DNA of 64,000 nucleotides, from contig MNQT01000011.1 in assembly GCA_001915575.1 (NCBI GenBank), positions 88,344 through 152,343 of the forward strand. Reading direction: 5' to 3'. Both the position numbers and the translations under genes were made by a program. Below the pieces are notes generated by a model. It was not told the origin of the DNA. It ran no database searches and was given only the letters and a program-made list of their open reading frames with translations. Position 1 is the first letter of the stretch, and each line of letters opens with the position of its first letter. Of the stretch, positions 42,028 to 50,525 are shown piece by piece. This DNA comes from Bacteroides sp. CAG:1060_57_27 (GTDB lineage: Bacteria > Bacteroidota > Bacteroidia > Bacteroidales > UBA932).

Positions 42028-43326
42028 TTGAAGTTCACCGATATAATACATAGGGCCCTGCATGCCGACATAGTAAGGGTATTTTCTTTAACATCGGTTG
42101 CGACGCTTGTCAAGATGGCCACGGGACTCGTCAGCGTGAAAGTCGTGGCGAGCATCATCGGCCCCGCCGGTGTGGCTCTGGTCGGACAGCTTAACAACTT
42201 TTCCTCGATAGTGATGCAGCTTGCCTGCGGTGGTATCAACCAAGGGGTCACGAAGTATGTGTCGGAAAGCAAGGAAGACAGAGGCCGTCTTTACAGCCTG
42301 CTCTCCACGGCGTTGAGGATAACCGTAGCCTGCTCCCTTGCCGTTGGGCTCGTGATGATAGTATTCCACCGGCGTCTGAGCAGGTTGATAATGCTGAGCG
42401 ACGAGTACGGGTATGTGTTCGTAGTGTTCGGGTTCACCATATTGCTGTACGCCCTGAACAACATGCTGATATCCATAGTGAACGGGTTCAAGGAGTTCAA
42501 GAAGTATGTCGGCATCAACATAGCTAATAGCATAGTCGGCCTGTGCTTCACCTTGGCGTTCGCCATATCGTTCGGGCTGAAGGGCGCGCTGCTGAGCGCA
42601 GTCACCTACCAGAGCGTGATGTTCTTCGTGACGTTCTTCATGGTAAGGCGGTTGCCATGGATGAATCGGGAATATTTCAGGGAGAGGTTCAGCACACCGA
42701 CGGCAAGGAAGTACCTGCAGTACACGCTGATGGCCCTCGTCAGTGCCGCATGCGTCCCGGTGGTGCAGCTGCTGCTGAGGGGGAATGTCATCAGCCAGCT
42801 GTCGCTAGAGCAGGCCGGCTGGTGGGAGTCAATGAATCGAGTCGCGAGTGCCTATCTAATGGTAATAACCACGTCGTTCTCGGTATACTATCTGCCGAGG
42901 CTCTCGGAGATACAAGACAGTTATGGCCTGAAACGGGAGATCTTCAAAGCCTATGTCGTGATAGTCCCGATGCTGCTCGTGGGGTTTACTGCGATATGGT
43001 TCCTCCGCTTCTTCGTTATTCGGCTGTTATTCACTCCGGAGTTCATGCCTATGGAACAGCTTTTCGTCTGGCAGATGCTCGGGGACTTCTTCAAGATATG
43101 CAGCTGGCTGCTTGCGTACCTGATGCTGGCAAAGGCGAGGACTACATTGTACATTACTACCGAAATAGTGTTCTCCCTATTATACCTCATACTGGGATTC
43201 CTGCTCGTCAAGGTCAATGGTTTGGTCGGACTGAACCAAGCATACCTCATCAACTATATACTCTACACGATAGTGATGGCCGTGGCTTTCAGAAAGATAT
43301 TGACAGCGAAGAAACCTGCGGCGTGA
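42028..43326 (+). CDS. O-antigen translocase (WzxE-like flippase)
   Basis: This 432-residue polytopic MOP-superfamily protein flips the lipid-linked repeat of locus B. The opening VFSLTSVATLVKMATGLVSV and VVASIIGPAGVALVGQLNNF is the typical WzxE-type N-terminus. About 12 hydrophobic helices follow. No ATG lies in the right place; TTG 42028 puts 18 residues before the first helix and is the best start. The frame stays open upstream to 41881, but that part runs through the 60-bp leader element and does not look like protein. It belongs to a different flippase subfamily from the locus A protein, so the two loci are not simple duplicates. Confidence 0.88.
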   Translation: MKFTDIIHRALHADIVRVFSLTSVATLVKMATGLVSVKVVASIIGPAGVALVGQLNNFSSIVMQLACGGINQGVTKYVSESKEDRGRLYSLLSTALRITVACSLAVGLVMIVFHRRLSRLIMLSDEYGYVFVVFGFTILLYALNNMLISIVNGFKEFKKYVGINIANSIVGLCFTLAFAISFGLKGALLSAVTYQSVMFFVTFFMVRRLPWMNREYFRERFSTPTARKYLQYTLMALVSAACVPVVQLLLRGNVISQLSLEQAGWWESMNRVASAYLMVITTSFSVYYLPRLSEIQDSYGLKREIFKAYVVIVPMLLVGFTAIWFLRFFVIRLLFTPEFMPMEQLFVWQMLGDFFKICSWLLAYLMLAKARTTLYITTEIVFSLLYLILGFLLVKVNGLVGLNQAYLINYILYTIVMAVAFRKILTAKKPAA

Positions 43327-43376
43327 TAAACGTGGGACACTCCGGTAGGATTGAAAGACAAGCAACGCATATATAA

Positions 43377-43787
43377 ATGAAAATGGATTCGGAAAAAGCA
43401 AGAATAATTGATCTCCCGAAGTTCCTCGACGCGCGTGGAAACCTGTCGTTCGTGGAGGAGTTCAGGCACATCCCGTTCAAGATAGAGCGGACATACTGGA
43501 TATACGACGTACCAGGCGGAGAGAAACGCGGAGGCCATGCCTACAGGGAGAACCGGGAGTTCATTATCGCCTTGTCGGGAAGTTTTGATGTGATTCTCGA
43601 CGACGGGAATGAAAGGAGGACATTCTCCCTAAACAGGTCGTACTACGGACTCTACGTGCCGGAGGGGATATGGCGCGAGATGGACAACTTCTCGACCAAC
43701 AGCCTGGCATTGATTCTCGCATCTACGCCTTATACTCCTTCGGATTACATTTACGACTACTCAGAATTCCTGACCTCAGGCAAATGA
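43377..43787 (+). CDS. FdtA/QdtA-like dTDP-4-keto-6-deoxyhexose 3,4-ketoisomerase, copy 1
   Basis: This 136-residue cupin isomerises dTDP-4-keto-6-deoxyglucose to the 3-keto form. Typical residues are DARGNLSFVEEF near 18, IYDVPGGEKRGGHAYRENRE near 42 (with the catalytic His of the GGHA segment), ALSGSFDVILDDG near 64 and NRSYYGLYVPEGIWREM near 82. It differs from copy 2 (44854) mainly in HAYRE versus HAHKE, where the second His of the usual HAHK is replaced by Tyr. Its stop overlaps the acyltransferase start (ATGA). Confidence 0.85.
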   Translation: MKMDSEKARIIDLPKFLDARGNLSFVEEFRHIPFKIERTYWIYDVPGGEKRGGHAYRENREFIIALSGSFDVILDDGNERRTFSLNRSYYGLYVPEGIWREMDNFSTNSLALILASTPYTPSDYIYDYSEFLTSGK

Positions 43788-44857
43788 TAAGGTCTCTACA
43801 ATCCTGGCGTTTTATCTTTGCGCTGATGATATTCCTGCACCATTTTCCCGTGGACGGCAAGGGCCTGTTCGAGGCCGGCGGAAGTTGCGGTGTGTCGTTT
43901 TTCCTGATCCTCAGCGGATTCGTAATGTCTGCAGGATATGGGGAAAAGGTGTTGCAGAATGATTTCAACTACGGTAATTATTTTAAGAAGCGGCTGACGA
44001 GGGTATATCCCCTGCACCTGCTTTGCCTATGCGTAGCAGCCTTGCTGCTTGTCATGGCAGGGGCATTCGGCCTTAAGAACGGAGTTGTCCTCGGGATTAA
44101 CGCCCTGCTGTTGCAGAGTTGGATTCCTGTCAAAGAAATCTACTTCTCGTTCAATGCCGTATCATGGTGTCTGTGCGATCTTCTGTTCTTCTATGCGATG
44201 TTTCCGCTGCTGCACAGGTTCTCGGCACGGATCGGACTCGGGAAATCAATCGTGCTGACGGGCATGGCGGCTGTCATGTATTTTGTTATCTTGTATTCCA
44301 TTCCTGAGGATTGGGCGCATCCTCTTCTATATATCTCACCCCTGTTCAGGCTACTGGATTTCGTAATCGGGATGCTGCTATATGATGTGTACAGACGCAT
44401 GATAGGTTCTGAAAGAATAGTCAGGAGATTGAAAAGTATACCCTACCTGTTGAAAAGCCTGGTAGAGGCCGTCCCTGTTGTATTGCTATCGGTTTTTGTA
44501 ATCATATTCCCGGTGATTCCCGAAAAGTTCATCTGCGCATCGTTCTGGTGGATTCCGTCATGCCTTCTTATCATGACGTTCGCTGCCGCCAGCCAGACGG
44601 GGGGGGGTATGTTTTCAAGGCTCCTCGAGAACAAGACGCTGGTCTACCTCGGTAATATAAGTTTCAGCTTCTATATGGTCCATCAGCTGGGTATCAGGAT
44701 ATTGAATATATTATTTGATAAAACGAGAATCGGGACTCCGTGGTACATAAATCTAGTGCTGTTCGCAGCGATCATCCTTGCAGGAAGCATAATAGTCAGC
44801 CGGTATTTCGAGAAACCGGTAGCGGCTGCCTTGAATAGAAAACTAATTAGAGTATGA
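43784..44857 (+). CDS. Acyltransferase family 3 (OafA/YrhL-like membrane O-acyltransferase)
   Basis: This 357-residue polytopic membrane enzyme adds an acetyl or other acyl group to a polysaccharide hydroxyl. The N-terminus SLQSWRFIFALMIFLHHFPV carries the conserved R-x10-H motif (His near residue 18), followed by GGSCGVSFFLILSGFVMSAGY near 32. About ten hydrophobic helices follow. A run of nine G (44599-44607) lies within the coding sequence near codon 272 and encodes part of QTGGGM, so it could switch the gene off by slippage. It overlaps the preceding and following isomerase genes by 4 bases each. Confidence 0.9.
   Translation: MIRSLQSWRFIFALMIFLHHFPVDGKGLFEAGGSCGVSFFLILSGFVMSAGYGEKVLQNDFNYGNYFKKRLTRVYPLHLLCLCVAALLLVMAGAFGLKNGVVLGINALLLQSWIPVKEIYFSFNAVSWCLCDLLFFYAMFPLLHRFSARIGLGKSIVLTGMAAVMYFVILYSIPEDWAHPLLYISPLFRLLDFVIGMLLYDVYRRMIGSERIVRRLKSIPYLLKSLVEAVPVVLLSVFVIIFPVIPEKFICASFWWIPSCLLIMTFAAASQTGGGMFSRLLENKTLVYLGNISFSFYMVHQLGIRILNILFDKTRIGTPWYINLVLFAAIILAGSIIVSRYFEKPVAAALNRKLIRV
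44599..44607 (+). repeat. Nine-base poly-G tract inside the acyltransferase gene
   Basis: ACG is followed by nine G and then TATG in the coding sequence. In the present length the frame is open through to the normal C-terminus. Gain or loss of one G would truncate the protein after about 275 residues. Confidence 0.9.
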
Positions 44858-45279
44858 ACAAACCTACCGTATATGACTGCTCGCTCGTCGAGTTGCCGAA
44901 GATAGCAAACCGGGCGGGTAACATCACTCCGATTCACGGGAACATCAATGTCCCATTCGATGTAAAGCGAGTCTTCTATACATACGACATACCGGGAGGA
45001 GAGGCCAGGGGCGCACATGCCCATAAGGAATGCCACCAGCTTCTCGTCGCTGCCAGCGGTAGCTTCGAGGTGGTGCTTGATGACGGTGTCAACAAGAGGA
45101 CTGTCCTTCTTAACAGACCGTTCTATGGCCTGCATATCCCGCCTGGGATATGGGCTGCGGAACAGGGGTTCTCGTCGGGTGCAGTATGTCTCGTGCTCGC
45201 CTCACATGGATATGATGCCAATGACTACATAAGAGACTATCAGGGATTCCTAAAATACAGAGTTGACAACAATGAATAA
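44854..45279 (+). CDS. FdtA/QdtA-like dTDP-4-keto-6-deoxyhexose 3,4-ketoisomerase, copy 2
   Basis: This 141-residue cupin has the full FdtA/QdtA pattern: NRAGNITPIHGNINVPFDVK near residue 20, YDIPGGEARGAHAHKECHQL near 46, AASGSFEVVLDDG near 66 and NRPFYGLHIPPGIW near 85. It keeps the HAHKE sequence with both histidines, so this copy looks fully active. FdtA and QdtA give products differing at C4; which applies cannot be judged from the sequence. The product would go to the DegT aminotransferase at 48175 to yield a 3-amino-3,6-dideoxysugar. Confidence 0.92.
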   Translation: MNKPTVYDCSLVELPKIANRAGNITPIHGNINVPFDVKRVFYTYDIPGGEARGAHAHKECHQLLVAASGSFEVVLDDGVNKRTVLLNRPFYGLHIPPGIWAAEQGFSSGAVCLVLASHGYDANDYIRDYQGFLKYRVDNNE

Positions 45280-45835
45280 ACTGCCAGGAAATTTCACCCT
45301 TAAAAGATATGGGTTGAATGTGCGTTTGGTTGACGAACAGGATGCCGACTTTATCCTAAAGTTGCGATGCGATAAAACTCTTAGGCGATACATACATGAA
45401 ACAGATCCTTCAGTCCAGCGGCAATTGGAGTGGATAAGGTCGTACAAAAAACGTGAGTGCAAAGGAGAGGAATATTACTTCGTGTTTCAGATCGAAGGCA
45501 GACCGGTCGGGGTATACAGGCTATACAACATAAGTGGCGATTCGTTTACATGTGGAAGCTGGGTGTTCTCTCGCAAATCTCCTATCGGTGCCGGAATACT
45601 TGGATGTATAATAAGCCGAGAGCTTGCTTATGAAGATCTGTCCTTAAACCGTTGCTTTACGGATGTAAACAAGGATAACATATCAAGCCTTCAGTTTCAG
45701 ATGTCTTTCAACCCGATCATACTGAGAGAGGAAGGCGGAATGGTATATTTTGAACATATTAAGGAGAATTTCTACAAGGTAAAGCCGATATATATATCGA
45801 GGTGCATCAACTTACTTAAATCAAACATTAGATGA
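45272..45835 (+). CDS. GNAT family N-acyltransferase
   Basis: This 187-residue protein has a GNAT-type fold: GLNVRLVDEQDADFILKLRCD near residue 12, EEYYFVFQIEGRPVGVYRLY near 70, and a late DLSLNRCFTDVNKDNISSLQFQ segment matching the 'neighbouring-helix' part of acetyl-CoA-binding enzymes. The acyl-CoA phosphate loop (Q/RxxGxG/A) appears modified as RKSPIGAGILG. It may use acyl-ACP from the next gene as donor in place of acyl-CoA. ATG 45272 overlaps the previous stop by 8 bases. It is likely to acylate the amino group of the locus B amino sugar. Confidence 0.75.
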   Translation: MNKLPGNFTLKRYGLNVRLVDEQDADFILKLRCDKTLRRYIHETDPSVQRQLEWIRSYKKRECKGEEYYFVFQIEGRPVGVYRLYNISGDSFTCGSWVFSRKSPIGAGILGCIISRELAYEDLSLNRCFTDVNKDNISSLQFQMSFNPIILREEGGMVYFEHIKENFYKVKPIYISRCINLLKSNIR

Positions 45836-46080
45836 GCGAGTCAGAAATATTTAACAAAATTTGTTTACTGCTGGACAGAAGTCTCAAATGCCATAGGGAG
45901 TATGTGGCGGAGGAGAGACTGACGGATATCCCTGGCTGGAGTTCGATTATCTATATATTTACAATAACAGCTGTCGAAGAAGAATTTCATATTTCGCTTC
46001 CAATAGACAATTTATTTGAAATCAGCACGGTAGGAGACCTATCGGAGTTGGTATCCAAAGAGCTTTCGCAGAAAAAATGA
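45832..46080 (+). CDS. Acyl carrier protein
   Basis: This 82-residue acidic helical protein has the phosphopantetheine attachment serine at Ser38 in PGWSSIIYI, corresponding to the usual W-D-S-L. Helices before and after match an ACP four-helix bundle (FTITAVEEEFHISLPIDNLFEISTVGDL). It overlaps genes on both sides (4 bases each) and is directly followed by an acyl-AMP ligase, so it is a dedicated carrier, not the fatty acid synthase ACP. Confidence 0.9.
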   Translation: MSESEIFNKICLLLDRSLKCHREYVAEERLTDIPGWSSIIYIFTITAVEEEFHISLPIDNLFEISTVGDLSELVSKELSQKK

Positions 46081-47525
46081 CGATCGAAGACAGAATCATA
46101 TCAAATGCCGCCTTGTTCTCTGAAAAGACGGCTCTGATCATAAACGGGGTCGAATATTCCTACAAAGATTTGTTCTGCTATATAGAAAAAGCGGAGAAAT
46201 ACCTTTCTTCGTATAAAATCAACCGCCAAGAACGTGTGGTTCTTCTCTGTGAGAGAAGCATCCATTATATAGCATGCTATTTCGCGTTGCACAGGCTTGA
46301 TCTTATAGTAGTTCCGATAGACGAGAAAGCATCTGTCCAAACATTTGCGTCTGTTTGTCGAAATGTTTGTCCGGTGCTGGTCATCGGAAGTGCCACAACG
46401 AGAGGATGCGGATATCGCCTCGTATCATACCAGGCAATATTTGACGGATGCCATGGAGCTGAGTCTGCAGAGGACTATTCCTGTTCCATGTCTTTCCATT
46501 CAGACGACATAGCAGATATCATGTTCACATCCGGCACTACGGGGACCCCAAAAGGTGTTGTCTTGACACATAAAAACTTATTCACGTCAACCGTTAGTAT
46601 CTCTGACAGTATCGGGAACAACTCTTATGATATTGAAGTACTCGCGCTTCCCATTTCCCATTCATTTGGCATGGGACGTCTAAGGTCTGCACTATATGTT
46701 GGAAGTACCGTTATTCTATACAACGGATTTACCGACATAAAAGGCCTTTTTTCAGCAATCGAAAAATATAGAGCAACGGGATTCTCCATGGTACCAGCTG
46801 CATGGAGGATTATTTCCAAATTGTCAGGGAAACGCATAGCACAGTTCTCCTCACAACTACGCTATATTGAAATGGGGAGTGCCCGTCTGTCGCTGGAGGA
46901 AAAGCAGGAACTGCTCGCACTCTTTCCAACGACAAAGCTGAAAATGCACTACGGTTTGACAGAAGCGTCGAGATCCTTATTTATGGAATTCCATACAGAA
47001 CCATTATGTAGTATAGGCATGCCCGTTAAAAATGTTTCAGTAAAAATATTTGACGGAAATAATAAAGAGCTCAAAGAAGGTGAAATTGGAGAAATCTGTG
47101 TAAAAGGGCCTCATGTTACCAAAGGGTATTATGGTGATCCTGCTGCGACGGAGGCGGCCTTTGTAGGAGATTATTTCAAGACCGGCGATTTAGGATATAT
47201 GAAGAGCGGCTATTATTATCTGACAGGCAGACTCAAGGATATGATCAATGTAGGCGGGGAGAAAGTTAGTGCTGCGGAAGTGGAGGAGACCGCTCTTACT
47301 TATCCTGGAGTTTCAGAATGTGCCTGCATTGGTATTGAAGATAGCATTCTTGGTGAACACCTCAAGCTTTTTGTCGTGACCTCGACGGGAGATGTCTCGA
47401 TCGACGGCCTTAGAATTTTCCTGTCGGAGAGGTTAGAATCCTATAAGATTCCACAAGAATACCAAGTTATCGGAAGCCTTCCTAGAACTGAAAATGGAAA
47501 AATTAAGAAATATTTATTGCACTGA
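46077..47525 (+). CDS. Acyl-AMP ligase (ANL superfamily), loads the neighbouring ACP
   Basis: This 482-residue adenylate-forming enzyme activates a carboxylic acid with ATP and transfers it to a thiol. Motifs: TSGTTGTPKG at 151-160 (P-loop), MHYGLTEASRS near 295 (A5), KTGDLGYMKSGYYYLTGRLKD near 363 (A7/A8 hinge) and the C-terminal catalytic lysine in RTENGKIKKYLL. The most likely acceptor is the ACP whose gene it overlaps by 4 bases. The acid substrate is unknown; a short or hydroxylated acyl chain destined for an amino sugar is plausible. Confidence 0.92.
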   Translation: MTIEDRIISNAALFSEKTALIINGVEYSYKDLFCYIEKAEKYLSSYKINRQERVVLLCERSIHYIACYFALHRLDLIVVPIDEKASVQTFASVCRNVCPVLVIGSATTRGCGYRLVSYQAIFDGCHGAESAEDYSCSMSFHSDDIADIMFTSGTTGTPKGVVLTHKNLFTSTVSISDSIGNNSYDIEVLALPISHSFGMGRLRSALYVGSTVILYNGFTDIKGLFSAIEKYRATGFSMVPAAWRIISKLSGKRIAQFSSQLRYIEMGSARLSLEEKQELLALFPTTKLKMHYGLTEASRSLFMEFHTEPLCSIGMPVKNVSVKIFDGNNKELKEGEIGEICVKGPHVTKGYYGDPAATEAAFVGDYFKTGDLGYMKSGYYYLTGRLKDMINVGGEKVSAAEVEETALTYPGVSECACIGIEDSILGEHLKLFVVTSTGDVSIDGLRIFLSERLESYKIPQEYQVIGSLPRTENGKIKKYLLH

Positions 47526-47528
47526 CAT

Positions 47529-48167
47529 ATGGATTTTACTAAAAAGGATTCCCGTATTTTTTCAAGAAAATCATTAGTCCAAAGGATAATACTGAACATA
47601 AAACGTGCAAGATTAAAGAGCTTGGGGAGGGTGATTTTTGGAGAGAATCTAATGATTTTAGGTGGCCTCCCTATATGTAAGACGCCAAGGGAAGGTAGGA
47701 TTCTTATAGGAGACAATGTCACTTTAAATTCTGACAAACTTCATTCAAACAGTGCCCTGACTTCAGCAGTGAAGTTGACGACAGGCTATAACGGAGTCAT
47801 TAATATCGGAAATAATTCGATACTCAATGGTAGTTGTATTGTCGCATACGACAAGGTGGATATCGGTAGTTGCTGTGAAATAGCGTCATGCACTATAATT
47901 ACCGACACAGATTTTCACCCTGTTGATCCCGGTGAACGGTTGAAACAGATGAAAGGCGACCTGTTTTCTTTCGATACGGTGAACAAGAAGCCGGTGAAAA
48001 TAGGGAACAACTGTTGGATTGGGTATGGCGCGATAATTCTAAAAGGCTCTACTATCGGCAATAATTGCATTGTTGGTGCAGGGGCTGTAATCCCGGGTAA
48101 CTTATCCTTCCCTGACAATTGCGTCATCGCTGGCAATCCGGCAAAGATTGTTAAGATGTTAAAATAG
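47529..48167 (+). CDS. Left-handed beta-helix acyltransferase (FdtC/QdtC/WcaF-like)
   Basis: This 212-residue hexapeptide-repeat enzyme has coils seen in [74 protein letters not shown] and [13 protein letters not shown]. The TDFHP motif near residue 135 holds the candidate catalytic His, as in WcaF/NodL-type O- or N-acetyltransferases. It lies between the acyl-AMP ligase and the sugar aminotransferase. In the fdt and qdt pathways a protein of this class N-acetylates the 3-amino group, so it and the GNAT gene compete for that role here. Confidence 0.85.
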   Translation: MDFTKKDSRIFSRKSLVQRIILNIKRARLKSLGRVIFGENLMILGGLPICKTPREGRILIGDNVTLNSDKLHSNSALTSAVKLTTGYNGVINIGNNSILNGSCIVAYDKVDIGSCCEIASCTIITDTDFHPVDPGERLKQMKGDLFSFDTVNKKPVKIGNNCWIGYGAIILKGSTIGNNCIVGAGAVIPGNLSFPDNCVIAGNPAKIVKMLK

Positions 48168-48174
48168 AAAGAAT

Positions 48175-49281
48175 ATGATAAAGTTCCTTGATTTGCAGAA
48201 GGTGACCGCCTTGCACGGCGAGGAGATAAACGAGGCCGTGTCGCGCGTGGTCAACGGAGGGTGGTACCTCCAGGGCGAGGAGAACAAGAGGTTCGAGGCC
48301 GACTACTCCGCGTATATAGGCACCAAGTATACCGTCGGCTGCGGCAACGGACTGGACGCCCTGATATGGATATTCCGCGCATACATCGAAATGGGCGTGA
48401 TGAAGCCTGGTGACGAGGTGATAGTCCCCGCGAACACTTACATCGCGTCCATACTCGCTATCACGGAGAACGGCTTGAGGCCGGTGCTCGTGGAGCCGAG
48501 CATAGACACCTACCAGATAGATGACAGTCTGATAGAGGCCGCGATCACGGACAGGACAAGGGCAATCCTGATAGTTCACCTCTACGGACAGTGTGCCTAC
48601 ACGGACAGGATAGGCGAGCTATGCAAGAAGTATGGTCTTAAGCTCGTAGAGGACAACGCCCAGGCGCACGGATGCAGGTTCCATGGACGGTGTACCGGGT
48701 CGCTCGGCGATGCAGCCGGGCACAGTTTCTACCCCGGGAAGAACCTTGGAGCCCTCGGTGACGCAGGAGCCGTAACTACTGACGACATGGAGCTCGCCGA
48801 CACGGTTCGGTCGCTCGCCAACTACGGCTCGAGCCGCAAGTACGTGTTCAAGTACAAAGGGCGCAACAGCAGGCTGGACGAGATACAGGCAGCGGTGCTC
48901 GACGTGAAGCTCAAGCATCTGGATGAGGACAACCTGAGGCGCAGGAAAGTGGCGCAGTACTACATCGAGAACATCAAGAACCCCGAGATAACACTGCCGA
49001 AGGTGGCGGACTGGGACGCGCACGTGTTCCACATATTCAGCATCAGGACGGAACGGCGTGGTGAATTGCAAAAGTACCTTACGGAAAATGGAATCCAGAC
49101 TATCATCCACTATCCTATCCCTCCCCACAAGCAGGAATGCTACAGGGAGTGGAACAACCTGTCGTTCCCGATAACGGAGAAGATCCATGACGAGGAACTC
49201 AGCCTGCCGATGGGACCGACGATGACGGTGGAGGAGATTGGGATTGTGACGGATGTTCTCAATAATTTGGGAAAAGCATAA
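48175..49281 (+). CDS. DegT/DnrJ/EryC1/StrS aminotransferase (FdtB/QdtB-like)
   Basis: This 368-residue PLP aminotransferase probably forms dTDP-3-amino-3,6-dideoxyhexose from the FdtA/QdtA product. The PLP-lysine is Lys189 in [30 protein letters not shown] near residue 84, [13 protein letters not shown] near 157 and the terminal [15 protein letters not shown] are usual for FdtB/QdtB. The gene is GC-rich and sits between clearly AT-rich genes, so its origin differs from theirs or it exchanges by homologous recombination. Confidence 0.92.
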   Translation: MIKFLDLQKVTALHGEEINEAVSRVVNGGWYLQGEENKRFEADYSAYIGTKYTVGCGNGLDALIWIFRAYIEMGVMKPGDEVIVPANTYIASILAITENGLRPVLVEPSIDTYQIDDSLIEAAITDRTRAILIVHLYGQCAYTDRIGELCKKYGLKLVEDNAQAHGCRFHGRCTGSLGDAAGHSFYPGKNLGALGDAGAVTTDDMELADTVRSLANYGSSRKYVFKYKGRNSRLDEIQAAVLDVKLKHLDEDNLRRRKVAQYYIENIKNPEITLPKVADWDAHVFHIFSIRTERRGELQKYLTENGIQTIIHYPIPPHKQECYREWNNLSFPITEKIHDEELSLPMGPTMTVEEIGIVTDVLNNLGKA

Positions 49282-49299
49282 AAGGATCGACATCATACG

Positions 49300-50433
49300 A
49301 TGAAAGTACTTTTTCTTGGGGAATTCTCCGGGGTATTCAATGAGCTAATTCCCGCACTGCGAGAACAAAAAGTTGAAACTTACTTAATTAGTGACGGTGA
49401 CTGTTTTAAAGGATATAAAGCTGATTTTAATGTTAAATATTGCAAAAGGAAAAACTCGTTCCCTTTTGGCATTTTTAACCGTTTCATAGCAGTTGTCGGT
49501 TTGTCTGGAATTAAGGATTTCGTCGTAATGTGGCCGAAACTTAAAAAAAAACTTATTGGATATGAAATAGTACAGCTAAACAACGATTATCCTTTCTTCT
49601 ATTTTGGTTGGGCCATAATATTGTATGTTATCCACTACATTGTGCGTCATAACAACGCAAAGATATTCTTATCGGCTTATGGAGATGATTATGTCATTAA
49701 TTGCTATGAATGTAGAAATTATATTGGTCAGTTCCGAAATCAGAGTGTGCTCCAAAAGAAGGCTTATCTTGTGAAACAGTTTTTTAAAAGAGCTGTTATC
49801 AGCAGATATGTCCTAGAACATGTTACTGCTATATGTCCGGGAACATATCATTATAAACAAGCATATGCAAACAATATTAAGACTTGTGGAAAAATATTCC
49901 CTTTTGCAATAGGAAGGGATAAAATTGGAGTTCCTTTGCAAATAACTTCGGAGGAGCCGATTGTGATTTTTCATGGGTGGCAAACTGGCCGTGAAGCTAC
50001 TAAGGGGAATGATGTGTTTGATCGTGTCATAAGGAAAGTAGTCAATAAATATGGTAGTAGTAAAATAAAATATATAATTGTTAAGAATATCCCATTTGAG
50101 GAATATTGTACACTTTTTTTATCGGCGCATATATTTATAGATCAGCTGTATGCCGTTGATAAAGGAATGAACGGACTCCTGGGTATGGCAGCCGGGAAAG
50201 TGGTTTTCTCTGGGTTCATGCCAGAAGCATTAGCTGAGTACAGGTATTACGAGGACAATATTATCGGTATTAGGGCATATAACGACGAGATGTATCTATT
50301 TGATAAGTTCTGTGAACTCATCGAGAATCCATCTCTTATGGAAGAGATTTCCAAGAATGCCATCGATTTCGTATTACATAACCACTTGAGTACTGTTGTT
50401 GCACGGCAGTATATTGATTTATGGAGTTCATAA
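49300..50433 (+). CDS. Putative glycosyltransferase (GT-B-like)
   Basis: This 377-residue AT-rich gene encodes a soluble protein with an N-terminal KVLFLGEFSGVFNELIPALRE segment that looks like a GT-B first strand and loop, and IVIFHGWQTGREATKGNDVF near residue 225, where GT4 proteins usually bind the nucleotide (compare 'HGR..KG'). MNGLLGMAAGKVVFSGFMPEAL near 288 replaces the E-x7-E motif. The family call rests on overall layout and position; it could also be another nucleotide-sugar enzyme. Confidence 0.7.
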   Translation: MKVLFLGEFSGVFNELIPALREQKVETYLISDGDCFKGYKADFNVKYCKRKNSFPFGIFNRFIAVVGLSGIKDFVVMWPKLKKKLIGYEIVQLNNDYPFFYFGWAIILYVIHYIVRHNNAKIFLSAYGDDYVINCYECRNYIGQFRNQSVLQKKAYLVKQFFKRAVISRYVLEHVTAICPGTYHYKQAYANNIKTCGKIFPFAIGRDKIGVPLQITSEEPIVIFHGWQTGREATKGNDVFDRVIRKVVNKYGSSKIKYIIVKNIPFEEYCTLFLSAHIFIDQLYAVDKGMNGLLGMAAGKVVFSGFMPEALAEYRYYEDNIIGIRAYNDEMYLFDKFCELIENPSLMEEISKNAIDFVLHNHLSTVVARQYIDLWSS

Positions 50434-50525
50434 TTGGCGGATAGAAATATTGAACAAATATTTAATATGCGTTTAAAAATGACTTTTCGACTGTGGCTGA
50501 TGTGGAGTGTTATTTAATTACTGAG

